Positions 26,978-36,924 are shown, numbered from the stretch's first letter. The stretch is DNA of 64,000 nucleotides from Phreatobacter aquaticus (GCF_005160265.1 NZ_CP039865.1:496001-560000); one strand, 5' to 3'. Notes: a model not told the origin generated them from the letters alone. Made by a program: numbers and translations.

Positions 26978-27454
26978 TCAACGCTCCAGTGGCAGGCGCG
27001 GATCGTCCTTCAGAGTGTCGAGCACGATGGACGAGCGCACCCGCGCCACGCTCTCGTGCGGCAGCAGAACGTCATTGACCAGCGCCGACAGGCCTTTGAG
27101 ATCGCGCACGACCAGCTTCAGCAGGTAATCGGCATCGCCGGTCATCGCATGCGCTTCCTGCACTTCCGGCATCATGCGCACGAGGTCGCGGAACCGCTTG
27201 GCATTCAGGCCCGAATGGGTGGCGAGCGACACGAAGATGAACACCACGACCCCGAAGCCCAGCCGCATCGCGTCGAGATCGGCCCGGTAGCGGCGGATCA
27301 CACCAGTTTCCTCGAGGCGCTGGCGGCGGCGCGACACCTGGGATGGCGACAGCCGTACGAGATCGGCCAGTTGCTGGTTGGTGCGTGCCCCGTCGGCCTG
27401 CAAGGCATCAAGCAGGCGCAGGTCGAATTCATCGAGCGTGATCGGTTCGGTCAT
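26978..27454 (-). CDS. Lrp/AsnC-family regulator, divergent from hppD
   Basis: A 158-aa regulator with an N-terminal winged helix-turn-helix (QLADLVRLSPSQVSRRRQRLEETG, split across residues ~28-51) and a C-terminal RAM ligand domain (AHAMTGDADYLLKLVV). The ATG at 27454 is chosen over an adjacent TTG. Divergence from hppD with a 122-base shared control region suggests it regulates tyrosine/phenylalanine degradation and itself. The effector is probably an aromatic amino acid, by inference. Confidence 0.87.
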   Translation of the reverse strand: MTEPITLDEFDLRLLDALQADGARTNQQLADLVRLSPSQVSRRRQRLEETGVIRRYRADLDAMRLGFGVVVFIFVSLATHSGLNAKRFRDLVRMMPEVQEAHAMTGDADYLLKLVVRDLKGLSALVNDVLLPHESVARVRSSIVLDTLKDDPRLPLER

Positions 27455-27576
27455 CAATCAGCATAATCATGCACGAAACATGCGCACAAGAGTCGGTTCA
27501 ATCAGATTTTCTCACACTCATTGCGCCCGATCTGCACGACACTGGCTTCTCGTCACCTTTGCCAAGGAGCCCCGCC
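27455..27576. promoter_or_regulatory. Divergent control region, Lrp regulator / hppD
   Basis: This A+T-enriched stretch contains two CATGC units (27469-27490) spaced about one helical turn apart and two CAATCAG copies. It is the natural operator region for the Lrp-type regulator. I cannot define a clear promoter or palindrome within it. Confidence 0.4.
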
Positions 27577-28707
27577 ATGGGTCCGTTCCCCCACGATGCC
27601 TTGCCCGCCGCCATCAGCCCGGAAAACCCTATGGGCACCGACGGCTTCGAATTCGTCGAATTCGCCCATCCCGATCCGGCAGAACTCAGCCGGGTGCTGG
27701 AGCTGATGGGCTTCACGGCGGTCGCCCGCCATCGCTCCAAGGCCGTGACGCTCTATCGCCAGGGCGACGTGAACTATGTCGTCAATGCCGAGCCGGACAG
27801 CTTTGCAGCCGCTTTCGCCGCCGAGCACGGCCCCTGCGCCTGCGCCATGGCCTTCCGCGTCACCGACGCCAAGCACGCCTATGAGCGCGCCCTCTCGCTG
27901 GGAGCGGAGCCTTACACCACCGCCGTTGGCCCGAACGAACTGGCCATTCCCGCCGTGCGCGGCATTGGCGGCTCGCTGCTCTATTTCGTCGACCGCTACG
28001 GTAACAAGGGCTCGATCTGGGATGTCGACTTCGTCTGGACGGGCGAGCGCGATCCCCATCCCGAACAGGCCGGCCTCTACTATCTCGACCACCTCACCCA
28101 CAACGTTCACCGCGGCCGCATGGACCACTGGGCTGGCTGGTATGAGAAGCTGTTCAATTTCAAGGAAATCCGCTTCTTCAACATCGAGGGCAAGCTGACC
28201 GGGCTGATCTCGCGGGCGCTGACATCGCCCTGCGGCAAGATCCGCATCCCGATCAACGAGAGCCTCGACGACAAGAGCCAGATCGAGGAGTATCTCCGCG
28301 AATACAAGGGCGAGGGCATCCAGCACATCGCCTGCGGCTCGCGCGATATCTACCAGACTGTCGAGGCCCTTCGCGCCAATGGCCTGCCCTTCATGCCCTC
28401 GCCACCCGCCACCTATTACGAGAAGGTCGACGGCCGCGTGCCCGGCCATGGCGAGCCGGTGGACCGCATGAAGCGCGCGGGCATCCTGATCGATGGCGAA
28501 GGTGCGGTTGCCGTCGGCGAGAAGGAGGGCCGCATGTCGCGGGTGCTGCTGCAGATCTTCTCCGGCACGGTGTTGGGCCCGATCTTCTTCGAGTTCATCC
28601 AGCGCAAGGGCGATGACGGTTTCGGCGAGGGCAATTTCCGCGCCCTGTTCGAATCCATCGAGGAGGATCAGATCCGCCGCGGCGTCATTGGCGAAAAGGC
28701 GGCCTGA
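27577..28707 (+). CDS. hppD: 4-hydroxyphenylpyruvate dioxygenase
   Basis: HPPD converts 4-hydroxyphenylpyruvate to homogentisate in tyrosine catabolism using Fe(II). The start at 27577 has AAGGAG seven bases upstream, giving 376 aa; the frame is open to 27469. Two vicinal-oxygen-chelate domains are present. The Fe ligands are visible in DHLTHNV (His), IQHIAC (His) and FFEFIQRKG (Glu). Family length is ~350-380 aa. The gene faces away from an Lrp-type regulator and converges with a membrane protein gene 12 bases downstream. Confidence 0.95.
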   Translation: MGPFPHDALPAAISPENPMGTDGFEFVEFAHPDPAELSRVLELMGFTAVARHRSKAVTLYRQGDVNYVVNAEPDSFAAAFAAEHGPCACAMAFRVTDAKHAYERALSLGAEPYTTAVGPNELAIPAVRGIGGSLLYFVDRYGNKGSIWDVDFVWTGERDPHPEQAGLYYLDHLTHNVHRGRMDHWAGWYEKLFNFKEIRFFNIEGKLTGLISRALTSPCGKIRIPINESLDDKSQIEEYLREYKGEGIQHIACGSRDIYQTVEALRANGLPFMPSPPATYYEKVDGRVPGHGEPVDRMKRAGILIDGEGAVAVGEKEGRMSRVLLQIFSGTVLGPIFFEFIQRKGDDGFGEGNFRALFESIEEDQIRRGVIGEKAA

Positions 28708-28719
28708 CCGGGAGCCCCG

Positions 28720-29871
28720 TCAGATCAGCGGATAGACCACGCCGACCCAGGGCAGCGCTCCAGTGGCAAGCGCTGCCACAAGGACCCAGGGCCTGGACGC
28801 GTCGATATCGGACGCGTCCTCGATCGGGCCGGTCGTGGCGAGGATCTGCGCGGAGCACAGCAGCAGGAAGCACATCGCCACGTTGCCGAGATGGCGGGCA
28901 TAGTCGAAGGTGATGAGGTTCGTCACCAGGAAGCCGCCGAGAACGGCGATGGCCACCACCAGATAGGCCTTCGCCAGCGTCGGATTGGCCGCGTGAAGGA
29001 CGCGCTGGCGCCGCACCAGGAAGGCCAGGACCGGCCAGTGGATCAGCACAATGGCCGCATAGATCGGCAGCCGCGCGACGTGGCCTGGCAGAATGGCGAA
29101 GGTGCGCGGCAGTTCATCCGCAATGGTCGCGTACCACATGAAGGACTGGTCTTCCGGCACAGGCTGCAGGGCCCGCCCGCGGACCTGCTCGAGGAAGACA
29201 TCGACCGGGACGGTCGGGACCGCGAAGCACAGAAGGTAGAAGAACAGCCCGATCAATCCGATGAGCGACGCGCCCATCAAGGCACCGTCGCGCATGGCCA
29301 GCCCGCCCGGCTGAGCGACTGCGCGCAGCAGCAGGATGCCGTAGATGGTCGGGATATAGATCGTCGCGTGGAGATGATGGATGAACAGCAGCGCCGCGCT
29401 CGCAACGGCGATCAGCACATGGGTCGCGGCACGCAGCGGCATCAGGACGGCCAGCATGGCGACGATGGCGCCGAGCACGTCGAACTTGCCGAGATTGCCG
29501 ATGAAGTTCTTGAACAAGAGCGGCGAGCCGAACAGGAAGCAGGCGATCACCAGCGTGTCGACCCGTCGCGCGCGGAAGCAACGGCTGAAGATCAGGATGG
29601 CGAGGCCCATGCAGACGGCGATCGCAAGGCCGCCCTCGAGCCGCACGACCCAGGGGGCGACCTCTTCGGTGAAGCGCGCATAGATGTTGCCCACCAGTCC
29701 CCGGCGGATGAGCCCACTCTCATAGGTCACCAGGCGGTGGATATATTCGGAGTCCGGCACGGGCGTCAGCACGCGGTGCAGGATGATGATCGCGAACGCC
29801 AGCACGTTCACCCCGGCAACGCCCAGATAGGCGATTGCCGCGTCCAATCGAGGCAACGTAATCGACGACAT
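28720..29871 (-). CDS. Polytopic membrane protein of unknown function (1)
   Basis: A 383-aa protein with about nine or ten hydrophobic helices. A conserved-looking loop after TM1 reads TYESGLIRRGLVGNI (about residues 48-62), a pattern I associate with bacterial GT-C-like membrane proteins of unknown role. A second hydrophilic loop around residues 225-255 (EQVRGRALQPVPEDQSFMWY) may be periplasmic. No catalytic motif can be assigned. It is divergent from another unknown polytopic protein, suggesting a paired function. Confidence 0.72.
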   Translation of the reverse strand: MSSITLPRLDAAIAYLGVAGVNVLAFAIIILHRVLTPVPDSEYIHRLVTYESGLIRRGLVGNIYARFTEEVAPWVVRLEGGLAIAVCMGLAILIFSRCFRARRVDTLVIACFLFGSPLLFKNFIGNLGKFDVLGAIVAMLAVLMPLRAATHVLIAVASAALLFIHHLHATIYIPTIYGILLLRAVAQPGGLAMRDGALMGASLIGLIGLFFYLLCFAVPTVPVDVFLEQVRGRALQPVPEDQSFMWYATIADELPRTFAILPGHVARLPIYAAIVLIHWPVLAFLVRRQRVLHAANPTLAKAYLVVAIAVLGGFLVTNLITFDYARHLGNVAMCFLLLCSAQILATTGPIEDASDIDASRPWVLVAALATGALPWVGVVYPLI

Positions 29872-29984
29872 GCACCTTCCCTAGCCCGGAAGGTGCGTAA
29901 CAGTGTGTTTCTGGTATCGCAATACGCACTGCCACTGGGCGCGTGCCGATCGCCAGCGAGACTGCAGATCGGTATTGGCGCGCC

Positions 29985-30004
29985 GTGACCTGCGTACCGG
30001 TCAC
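29985..30004. promoter_or_regulatory. Inverted repeat between the two unknown membrane proteins
   Basis: GTGACC (29985-29990) and GGTCAC (29999-30004) form an inverted repeat with an 8-base spacer in the 210-base divergent gap 29872-30081. It could be an operator shared by both genes. No promoter is obvious. Confidence 0.3.
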
Positions 30005-30081
30005 GTGACTTCAAACTGGTCTTGCGGCGTGCAGGATGGCAGGGTCTGGCCCAGGTGCAGCCCCCTTGTTACAGCAGCCCG

Positions 30082-31209
30082 ATGAAATGTCTTAGCATCA
30101 CCGAACGCATCGTCTTCGACTGGCCGCGCAGCCGGTTCCTGACCGTCCTCCTTGCAGCAATGCTGGTGAAAACGGGCATCTGGCATATCCCGAATCTCTA
30201 CTACTCACTCAAAATCGCGCAGAATCCCTTTGCCGTCGCGATCGCCGATCCTGGCGGCCAGTACCTCACGACAAGCTGGCTGGCGCCGGTCATCGCAAGG
30301 CTGCTGGGCGCGACATCGGAAGGCCCGTTCCTGCTCGTGAACCTGGGCTTTGCGGTCGCGTTCACGACGCTTTTCCTGTCGCTGACCTTCGCGCGATTGG
30401 CGGAGCGCGAGGCTCGCATCGCCATCGTCATCTTTGCGGCGCTCCCCGTTTCCGGGACCGCCTATTTCTGGGTCGGCAATGACGGCCTGACGCTCCTGCT
30501 GCTGCTGGCGGTCATGGCTTTGGGCGACCGGGCTCTCGCCGCCGCAGTGATCGGCATTGCGCTCGGCATGCAGCATTTCGAACAGGCCATGGTCAGCCTG
30601 ACCCTCGTGACAATCGCGATATTCGCGACCGAACGTTGGTATGCAGGCCAGGTCCATTCGTGGCGCACCGGCCTTGCCGCGCTTGCCGGAGTGGCTGCTG
30701 GAAAGCTGGCGCTGATCACGATCTTTCACCTGTCAGGGATGGAGGTGGCAGGGCGCGGCGCGTGGTTCCTCGCCTATTTCGGCATCCAGCAGGAGCAGTT
30801 CTGGCTGCATACCCAGGTCATCATCTGGTCCATCCTGGGAACTGGCTGGCTCGTGGCGCTGCGCTACGGCGATCGCGGCCGGACCAGCATCCCCTTCTTC
30901 ATCTGCCTGCTTGGGATCCTGCCCCTGGCCGCCTTCGTTGGCGATCAGACGCGCGTACTGGCGATCGTCACCTTCCCGCTGCTTTACGTCTTCTGGCTCG
31001 CCGACCGGGATTTTCTCGCCAGCCTGACGCGGAAGGAAGTGGGAGGCCTCTTCCTGATCTGGCTGCTCGTCCCCTGGATCTGGGTCTGGGGAGGGGAACC
31101 GAAATGGTCGGTATTCCCCTATGGCATCGCCTATGCCATCGCGAAGTTCACGCCATTCTACCAGTTGCCGCCTATCGATATCGGCAACTGGCCGTTTGGG
31201 CTGAGGTGA
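30082..31209 (+). CDS. Polytopic membrane protein of unknown function (2)
   Basis: A 375-aa protein with about nine hydrophobic helices, starting at 30082 (MKCLSITERIVFDWP); the frame is open to 30022 without a ribosome site. Helix-rich segments are joined by short loops, including a hydrophilic DPGGQYLTTSW early loop. It has the size and layout of its divergent neighbour but no obvious sequence identity by eye. Function unknown; membrane glycosyltransferase or lipid-linked sugar handling is only a guess. It converges with dppF, 6 bases away. Confidence 0.7.
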   Translation: MKCLSITERIVFDWPRSRFLTVLLAAMLVKTGIWHIPNLYYSLKIAQNPFAVAIADPGGQYLTTSWLAPVIARLLGATSEGPFLLVNLGFAVAFTTLFLSLTFARLAEREARIAIVIFAALPVSGTAYFWVGNDGLTLLLLLAVMALGDRALAAAVIGIALGMQHFEQAMVSLTLVTIAIFATERWYAGQVHSWRTGLAALAGVAAGKLALITIFHLSGMEVAGRGAWFLAYFGIQQEQFWLHTQVIIWSILGTGWLVALRYGDRGRTSIPFFICLLGILPLAAFVGDQTRVLAIVTFPLLYVFWLADRDFLASLTRKEVGGLFLIWLLVPWIWVWGGEPKWSVFPYGIAYAIAKFTPFYQLPPIDIGNWPFGLR

Positions 31210-31215
31210 CCGGCC

Positions 31216-32217
31216 TCATGCCGCCAGCCGGCCCTCGCTCACCGCGTGGCAGGCGACCGTGCCGAACTGGTCAGTGACGGCTGCCGGCATTTCCGTCTTG
31301 CAGCGGCCATTGGCCAAGGGGCAGCGCGGATTGAACGGGCAGCCCGGCGGCGGCGTGATCGGATTGGGAATCTCGCCATCGACCGGCTTGCGGGCGCGGC
31401 CGGACATCTCGAGATCCGGCACGGCATCCAGCAGCATCCGCGTATAGGGATGGCGCGGGTTCTGGAACATCTCCTTGGCCGGTGCCACCTCGACGAGGCG
31501 GCCGAGATACATGACGCCGATGCGCGTCGCCATGTGCCGGACCACCGCCAGATTGTGCGAGATGAACAGATAGGTCAGGCCGAACTCGTCCTGCAGGTCG
31601 CGCATCAGGTTGAGGATCTGCGCCTGCACCGACACGTCGAGCGCCGAGGTCGGCTCGTCGCAGACGATGAATTCCGGCCGCGACGACAGGGCCCGCGCGA
31701 TCGCGATGCGCTGGCGCTGGCCGCCGGAGAATTCGTGCGGATATTTGCCACCATCGGCGGGATCGAGACCCACCGTCTTCAGGAGTCGGCCGACCTCGGC
31801 CTCGATCTCCTGATTGTCGGTGATCAGGCCAAAGGCGCGGATCGGCTCGGCAATGATCCGATCGACCCGCCAGCGCGGATTGAGGGAAGCGAACGGCGAC
31901 TGGAAGATCATCTGGATCTTCTTGCGCAGCGCCTTGAGCTTCGCCGGATCGTCCTTCTTCGCCATGTCGACGCCATCGATCACGACGGAGCCGGCGGAAG
32001 GCTCCAGGAGCCCCACCACCATGTTGGCGACGGTCGACTTGCCCGAGCCGCTCTCGCCCACCAGCGCGAAGGTCTCCTTGCGCCCGATGGTGAAGGACAC
32101 GTCCTGCACGGCGCGCAGCAGCCGCTTCTCCTCGCGCTCCAGCACGCGGTTCAGCCAGGGCTTCGAGACGTCGAAGGTGCGCGAGAGGTTACGGATGGTG
32201 ACGAGGGTGTCGGTCAC
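31216..32217 (-). CDS. dppF: Peptide ABC transporter ATP-binding protein, DppF-type
   Basis: A 333-aa ATPase with Walker A (GESGSGKST), Q-loop (MIFQSPFASLNPRW), signature (FSGGQRQR), Walker B (FIVCDEPTSALD) and the C-terminal oligopeptide/dipeptide domain with the Cys cluster CPFNPRCPLANGRC. The start is GTG at 32217, overlapping the dppD stop (GTGA). It is the last gene of the five-gene transporter operon and pairs with DppD at the membrane. Confidence 0.9.
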   Translation of the reverse strand: MTDTLVTIRNLSRTFDVSKPWLNRVLEREEKRLLRAVQDVSFTIGRKETFALVGESGSGKSTVANMVVGLLEPSAGSVVIDGVDMAKKDDPAKLKALRKKIQMIFQSPFASLNPRWRVDRIIAEPIRAFGLITDNQEIEAEVGRLLKTVGLDPADGGKYPHEFSGGQRQRIAIARALSSRPEFIVCDEPTSALDVSVQAQILNLMRDLQDEFGLTYLFISHNLAVVRHMATRIGVMYLGRLVEVAPAKEMFQNPRHPYTRMLLDAVPDLEMSGRARKPVDGEIPNPITPPPGCPFNPRCPLANGRCKTEMPAAVTDQFGTVACHAVSEGRLAA

Positions 32218-33191
32218 GCCACGGCCTCCTTGTCATAGAGCCAGCAGGCGACCGCACTGTTGTCGACGGCGATGGGGTCGGGGCGCTCGACCAGGCAGCG
32301 CTCGAAGACCTTCGGGCAGCGCGGATTGAAAGCGCAGCCCTTCGGAATGGCGGTGAGCCGCGGCATCGAGCCTGGGATCTGCACGAGCCGGTCGGCATGG
32401 CCATCGAGCGTCGGGATCGAGCCCATAAGCCCCGACGTGTAGGGATGGCGCGCGCGCTTGATCACGTCCTGCACCGGGCCGATCTCGGCGATGCGGCCGG
32501 CATACATCACCGCCACGCGGTCCGCCGTCTCGGCGATCACGCCCATATCGTGGGTGATCAGCATCACGGCGGTGCCGTGATCCTTGCAGAGCTTCTTCAA
32601 GAGCGAAATGATCTGCGCCTGCACGGACACGTCGAGCGCGGTCGTCGGTTCGTCCGCAATCACCAGTTCGGGCTCGGCACAGAGCGCCAGCGCCAGCACC
32701 ACGCGCTGGCGCATGCCGCCGGAAAACTGGTGCGGATAATTGTCGATGCGCTTATCGGGCGCCGAAATGCCGACTTCCGCCAAGAGGTCGATGGCGCGGG
32801 CACGGGCCTGCGCGGCGTTGAGCGGCAGATGGGTCTGGATCGTTTCGATCAGCTGCTCGCCCACCTTGTAGAGCGGATTGAGCGAGGTCAGCGGGTCCTG
32901 AAACACCATGCCGATGCGCTTGCCGCGGATGCGCCGCATCTGGTCGGGCGGCAGGTTGTCGATCCGCTCGCCCTTCAAGAGGATCTGGCCGCCGGCGATG
33001 CGGCCGGGCGGCTCCAGCAGGCCGATCACGGCCGTGCCGGTCATCGATTTGCCGGCGCCCGATTCACCCACCACCCCCAGCACCTCGCCGGGTGCGATGT
33101 CGAAGGAGATGTGGTCGACGGCCGTCAGCTTTCCCCGTCGCGTGGGAAATTCGACGACCAGGTCGCGGACAGACAGGACGGGGGTTGTCAT
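32214..33191 (-). CDS. dppD: Peptide ABC transporter ATP-binding protein, DppD-type
   Basis: A 325-aa ATPase beginning at the ATG at 33191, 8 bases after the dppC stop; the longer frame runs into dppC. Walker A is [32 protein letters not shown] and [11 protein letters not shown] follow; the C-terminal cluster is [14 protein letters not shown]. These mark the DppD/OppD family, which drives uptake of di- and oligopeptides or nickel chelates. Confidence 0.9.
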   Translation of the reverse strand: MTTPVLSVRDLVVEFPTRRGKLTAVDHISFDIAPGEVLGVVGESGAGKSMTGTAVIGLLEPPGRIAGGQILLKGERIDNLPPDQMRRIRGKRIGMVFQDPLTSLNPLYKVGEQLIETIQTHLPLNAAQARARAIDLLAEVGISAPDKRIDNYPHQFSGGMRQRVVLALALCAEPELVIADEPTTALDVSVQAQIISLLKKLCKDHGTAVMLITHDMGVIAETADRVAVMYAGRIAEIGPVQDVIKRARHPYTSGLMGSIPTLDGHADRLVQIPGSMPRLTAIPKGCAFNPRCPKVFERCLVERPDPIAVDNSAVACWLYDKEAVA

Positions 33192-33199
33192 CACAGGAC

Positions 33200-34147
33200 T
33201 CAACGCAGTTTCGGATTGAGCGCGTCGCGCAGCCAATCACCAAGAAGATTGATCGACAAGGCGACCAGCACCAGGGCGAGAGAAGGGAAGAACAGAATCC
33301 ACCATTCCCCGGAGAAAAGATATTGCTGTCCGAAGCGGATCAGCGTGCCGAGCGAAGGCTGGGTCGGTGGCACGCCGACGCCGAGGAAGGAGAGCGTGGC
33401 TTCCTCGATCACCGCGAGCGCCAGGTTGATGGTCGCGATCACCAGAACCGGGCCGACCACGTTCGGCAGCACATGGCGCAGCATGATGATGAAGGACGGC
33501 CGGCCCATGACGCGGGCAGCCTGGACATATTCCTTGTTGCGCTCCACCAGCGTCGAGCCGCGCACGGTGCGGGCATATTGCGCCCAGTGCGACAGGCCGA
33601 TCGCCGCGATCAGCACCCAGAGTGCCACCTGCTCGTGCTGCGAGGCCGGGATGAGGCCGCGCGCCACGCCAAAGAACAGGAGGGCGATGAGGATGGCCGG
33701 GAAGGAGAGCTGGATATCGGCTACGCGCATGATGAAGGCATCGGTTCGGCCGCCGAGATAACCGGCTGTGAGGCCGAGCGCCACCCCCAGGACGACCGAG
33801 ATCGACACCGCCGCGAAGCCGACGAACAGCGAGACGCGCGAGCCATAGAGAATGGCAGAGAACAGGTCGCGCCCCTGATTGTCGGAGCCGAGCCAATAGA
33901 CCGTGTTCGAGCCCATGCCGGCATCGCCTGGCCGCGTATAGGCGTCGAGCAGGTTGAGCGCCGAGGGGTCGAAGGCATCCTGCGGTGCCAGAAAATTGGC
34001 GAAGACCGAGGCGAGCAGGATGACCAGCGTGGTGAAGGCAGCCACCATCGCCACCGGCGAATGGCGGAAGCTCCAGGAGAGATCCGAGTTCCAGGCCTTG
34101 GACAGGCGCTGGCGGAGCGTCGGACGGGCGATGACCGGTTCGGCCAT
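33200..34147 (-). CDS. dppC: Peptide ABC transporter permease, DppC-type
   Basis: A 315-aa permease starting at 34147, 2 bases after the dppB stop. A large extension to 34612 exists only because the frame is open inside dppB. It has an N-terminal cytoplasmic segment, then six helices, and the EAA loop region EYVQAARVMGRPSFIIMLRH that docks the ATPases. It has the OppC-type N-terminal LGSDNQGRDLFS motif. Confidence 0.9.
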   Translation of the reverse strand: MAEPVIARPTLRQRLSKAWNSDLSWSFRHSPVAMVAAFTTLVILLASVFANFLAPQDAFDPSALNLLDAYTRPGDAGMGSNTVYWLGSDNQGRDLFSAILYGSRVSLFVGFAAVSISVVLGVALGLTAGYLGGRTDAFIMRVADIQLSFPAILIALLFFGVARGLIPASQHEQVALWVLIAAIGLSHWAQYARTVRGSTLVERNKEYVQAARVMGRPSFIIMLRHVLPNVVGPVLVIATINLALAVIEEATLSFLGVGVPPTQPSLGTLIRFGQQYLFSGEWWILFFPSLALVLVALSINLLGDWLRDALNPKLR

Positions 34148-34149
34148 GG

Positions 34150-35133
34150 TCAGTGCCCCCTCGCTGCGGCACCGCCGCGCAGGCGCGGATCGAGTGCGAA
34201 ATAGAGAAGATCGACCGCGAGATTGGTCACCACGAAGACGAAGGCGACGAACATCAGATAGGCGGCCATGACCGGGATATCGACGAACTGCACGGCATTG
34301 ATGAACAGGGCGCCCAGGCCCGGCCACTGGAACACGCTCTCGGTGACGATGGCGAAGGCGATGACGCCGCCGAGCTGCAGGCCAACCACGGTGGTCACCG
34401 GCACAAGCGTGTTCTTCAGTGCATGACGGAAGAAGATCGAGCGCTCCGGCACACCGCGAGCACGGGCAAATTTCACATAATCGGTGCGCAGAGCCTCGAG
34501 CATCTCGGCTCGCACCAGCCGCATGATCAGCGTCACCTGATAGAAGCCCAGCGTCAGCACCGGCATGATCAGCGACTTGAGGCCGGACACCGTCAGGAGC
34601 CCGGTTGTCCACCAGCCCAGATGGACCACCTCGCCGCGCCCGAACGAGGGCAGCCAGCGCAGTTCCACCGCGAACAGCCAGATCAGGCCGATGCCGATCA
34701 GGAAGGTCGGCAGCGATACGCCGACCAGCGACAGCGACAGGATCATGTGGGACAGGATTCCGTCACGCCGGATCGCCGTGTAGACGCCAAGCGCCAGTCC
34801 CGTCGCGAGTGCGAACAGGGCCGACAGGAGCGCCAGCTCGACGGTTGCCGGCAGCCGCTCCTTCAACAGGTCGATGACCGGCCGGCCCTGCCGGTAGGAC
34901 ACGCCGAACTGCAGCTGCGCGGCATTGGCGACGAAGCGCGCGAACTGCACCGGCACGGGATCGGCGAGGCCGAGGTCCCGCGCCAGCTGTTCCCGGTCAG
35001 CAATGGTCGCCTCCTGCCCCACCAGATTGGAGACGGGGTCTCCAACGAAGCGGAACATGGAGAAGGCAACCAGGGCCACGGCGAGCATGACCATGACCGC
35101 CTGCGCCAGGCTCTTCACGACATAGGCGATCAT
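34150..35133 (-). CDS. dppB: Peptide ABC transporter permease, DppB-type
   Basis: A 327-aa permease with six helices, starting at the ATG at 35133, 22 bases after the binding-protein stop. The start MIAYVVKSLAQ and the EAA loop DYVKFARARGVPERSIFFRH are typical of DppB/OppB. It pairs with DppC to form the channel. An upstream extension to 35316 falls inside the binding-protein gene and is rejected. Confidence 0.9.
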   Translation of the reverse strand: MIAYVVKSLAQAVMVMLAVALVAFSMFRFVGDPVSNLVGQEATIADREQLARDLGLADPVPVQFARFVANAAQLQFGVSYRQGRPVIDLLKERLPATVELALLSALFALATGLALGVYTAIRRDGILSHMILSLSLVGVSLPTFLIGIGLIWLFAVELRWLPSFGRGEVVHLGWWTTGLLTVSGLKSLIMPVLTLGFYQVTLIMRLVRAEMLEALRTDYVKFARARGVPERSIFFRHALKNTLVPVTTVVGLQLGGVIAFAIVTESVFQWPGLGALFINAVQFVDIPVMAAYLMFVAFVFVVTNLAVDLLYFALDPRLRGGAAARGH

Positions 35134-35155
35134 GATCGGATCCGTCGGGGAGCGA

Positions 35156-36772
35156 TCACGAGCCCTGGAAGCGGAACAGCTTGAACCAGGCACCCGCGTC
35201 CGGATGCACCGCCATGTCGAGCCCGCCGCGCACCGCGTGGCTGATCGACTGGACGTGCAGCGGCACGTAGATCGCCTCGTTCTTGAGCTGGGTCTGGATC
35301 GATTCCAGCTCGGCATTGCGCCGGGTGACGTCCGGCATGGTCTGCAGCGCGATCATCCGGGCATCCAGCGCCGGATTGGAATAGCGCGTGCCATTCCAGG
35401 TGCCGTTGTTGGCCGAACGCGTGTGGTAGAGGAAGGTCAGCACATATTCCGCGTCATAGGTCGGAATGCCCCAGCCGACGAGGAAGAAGTCGAGCTCCTC
35501 GCGCTGCAGCTCAGGGAAGTGCTGCGCCGCCGGCTTGGCAACCAGGTTCACCTTGATGCCGATCTGGCCCATCATGGCGACGACCGCCTGGCAGATGTTC
35601 TCGTCCGACACATAGCGGTTGTTGGTGCACTGGAGCGACACCGAGAAGCGGGTGTTGGCCGCATCCGGACGGCGGGGATAGCCCGCATCGTCCAGGGCCT
35701 TGTTGGCGGCCTGCACGTCATAGCGCGGCACGGCGCCAAGCGCCGCGTTGTAGCCCGAGATGAACGGCGTCCCGATATAACCGATCGGCTGGCCCTGGCC
35801 GCGCATCACCACGCGGGTGATGGCGTCGCGGTTGACGGCGATGTTGATCGCCGCGCGCACGCGCTGGTCGGAGAAGGGATTGCGGCCCTTGAGATCCGAC
35901 GATTTCAGCTCGGCCGGCGCCACGTTGAAGCCGAGGAAGATCACCCGGTTTTCCGGCCCGGTGACCACCTTGATGCCCTGGCTCTGCTGGAGGCGGGCAA
36001 TGTCCTGCACCGGCACGTCATGGACGACATCGACCTCGCCCGACAGCAGCGCCGCGATGCGGGTGGCATCCTGCTGGATCGGCACGACGATCAGTTCGGT
36101 CACCTGCATCGGGAATTCGGTGCGGCCCCAATAGCCTTCGAAGCGGCGCATGACGGTGCGCACGTCAGGCTCGCGCGAGACCAGCTGGAACGGTCCGGTG
36201 CCCATGGCATTGCGGGTGGCGCCATTCTCCTGGCGCTCGCGGATGTTCTGCGGCTGCAGCGCATTGTTCGCGGTCGCCCAGGCCTTCGACATCATGAAGA
36301 TGTTGGTCAGGTTCTCGAACAGGAGCGGATTGGCCGCCTTGGTCTTGATGCGAATGGTCGTTTCGTCGACCTTGGTGACGCTCTCGATCGAGGTCAGAAG
36401 GCCCCGGTAGTCGGAGGTCGGCATCCGCGCCCGCTCGAACGAGAAGACCGCGTCATCGGCGGTGAAGGCCGAGCCGTCGTGGAACTTGACGCCCGCGCGC
36501 AGCTTCACTTCCCACATGGTCGCGTCGTCGGGCAGGTTGCGCCAGGAGGTCGCGAGCGTCGGCACCAGCTTGCCGTCATAGCCGCGGATCACCAGCGGCT
36601 CGTAGATCTGATGGGCGACATTGGAGGTCGGCCCGATATTGGCCGACATCGGATCGAGTGTCTGGGCGTCGACCGAGCGCGCCCAGCGAACGGTGCGGGC
36701 ATCGACCGTGGTCGTCGCGAGGCCCGCCACCAGCGCCATGGCGCCGGCCAGCATCAAGGTTCCGATACGCAT
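35156..36772 (-). CDS. Peptide ABC transporter substrate-binding protein, DppA-type
   Basis: A 538-aa SBP family 5 protein, first gene of the dpp operon. The start at 36772 (MRIGTLMLAGAMALVAGL) begins a signal peptide and has AGGGGAA upstream. The mature protein carries the SBP_bac_5 pattern (LRAGVKFHDGSAFTADDAVFS split over ~108-128) and the usual ~520-aa length. There is no lipobox Cys, so it is a soluble periplasmic protein. The ligand (peptide, nickel chelate, glutathione or other) cannot be told from sequence. Confidence 0.88.
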   Translation of the reverse strand: MRIGTLMLAGAMALVAGLATTTVDARTVRWARSVDAQTLDPMSANIGPTSNVAHQIYEPLVIRGYDGKLVPTLATSWRNLPDDATMWEVKLRAGVKFHDGSAFTADDAVFSFERARMPTSDYRGLLTSIESVTKVDETTIRIKTKAANPLLFENLTNIFMMSKAWATANNALQPQNIRERQENGATRNAMGTGPFQLVSREPDVRTVMRRFEGYWGRTEFPMQVTELIVVPIQQDATRIAALLSGEVDVVHDVPVQDIARLQQSQGIKVVTGPENRVIFLGFNVAPAELKSSDLKGRNPFSDQRVRAAINIAVNRDAITRVVMRGQGQPIGYIGTPFISGYNAALGAVPRYDVQAANKALDDAGYPRRPDAANTRFSVSLQCTNNRYVSDENICQAVVAMMGQIGIKVNLVAKPAAQHFPELQREELDFFLVGWGIPTYDAEYVLTFLYHTRSANNGTWNGTRYSNPALDARMIALQTMPDVTRRNAELESIQTQLKNEAIYVPLHVQSISHAVRGGLDMAVHPDAGAWFKLFRFQGS

Positions 36773-36924
36773 GAAGTTCCCCTGCAATCTCTGTGACGGC
36801 CGGTTGGCTCCGGCCGATCTGAGGGGATCATATCCAGCGTCACACGCGGTGTCATCGACCGCGAGTGGACGAAATGACGCGGATTTGGGCAAGGACAGAA
36901 AATGCCCTTCCCCGCGTCAGCCGG

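Noticed and set aside
33200-34612. 470-codon dppC frame and 388-codon dppB frame
   Set aside because: Both extensions lie inside the preceding transporter genes. Internal starts give standard lengths and 2- or 22-base gaps.
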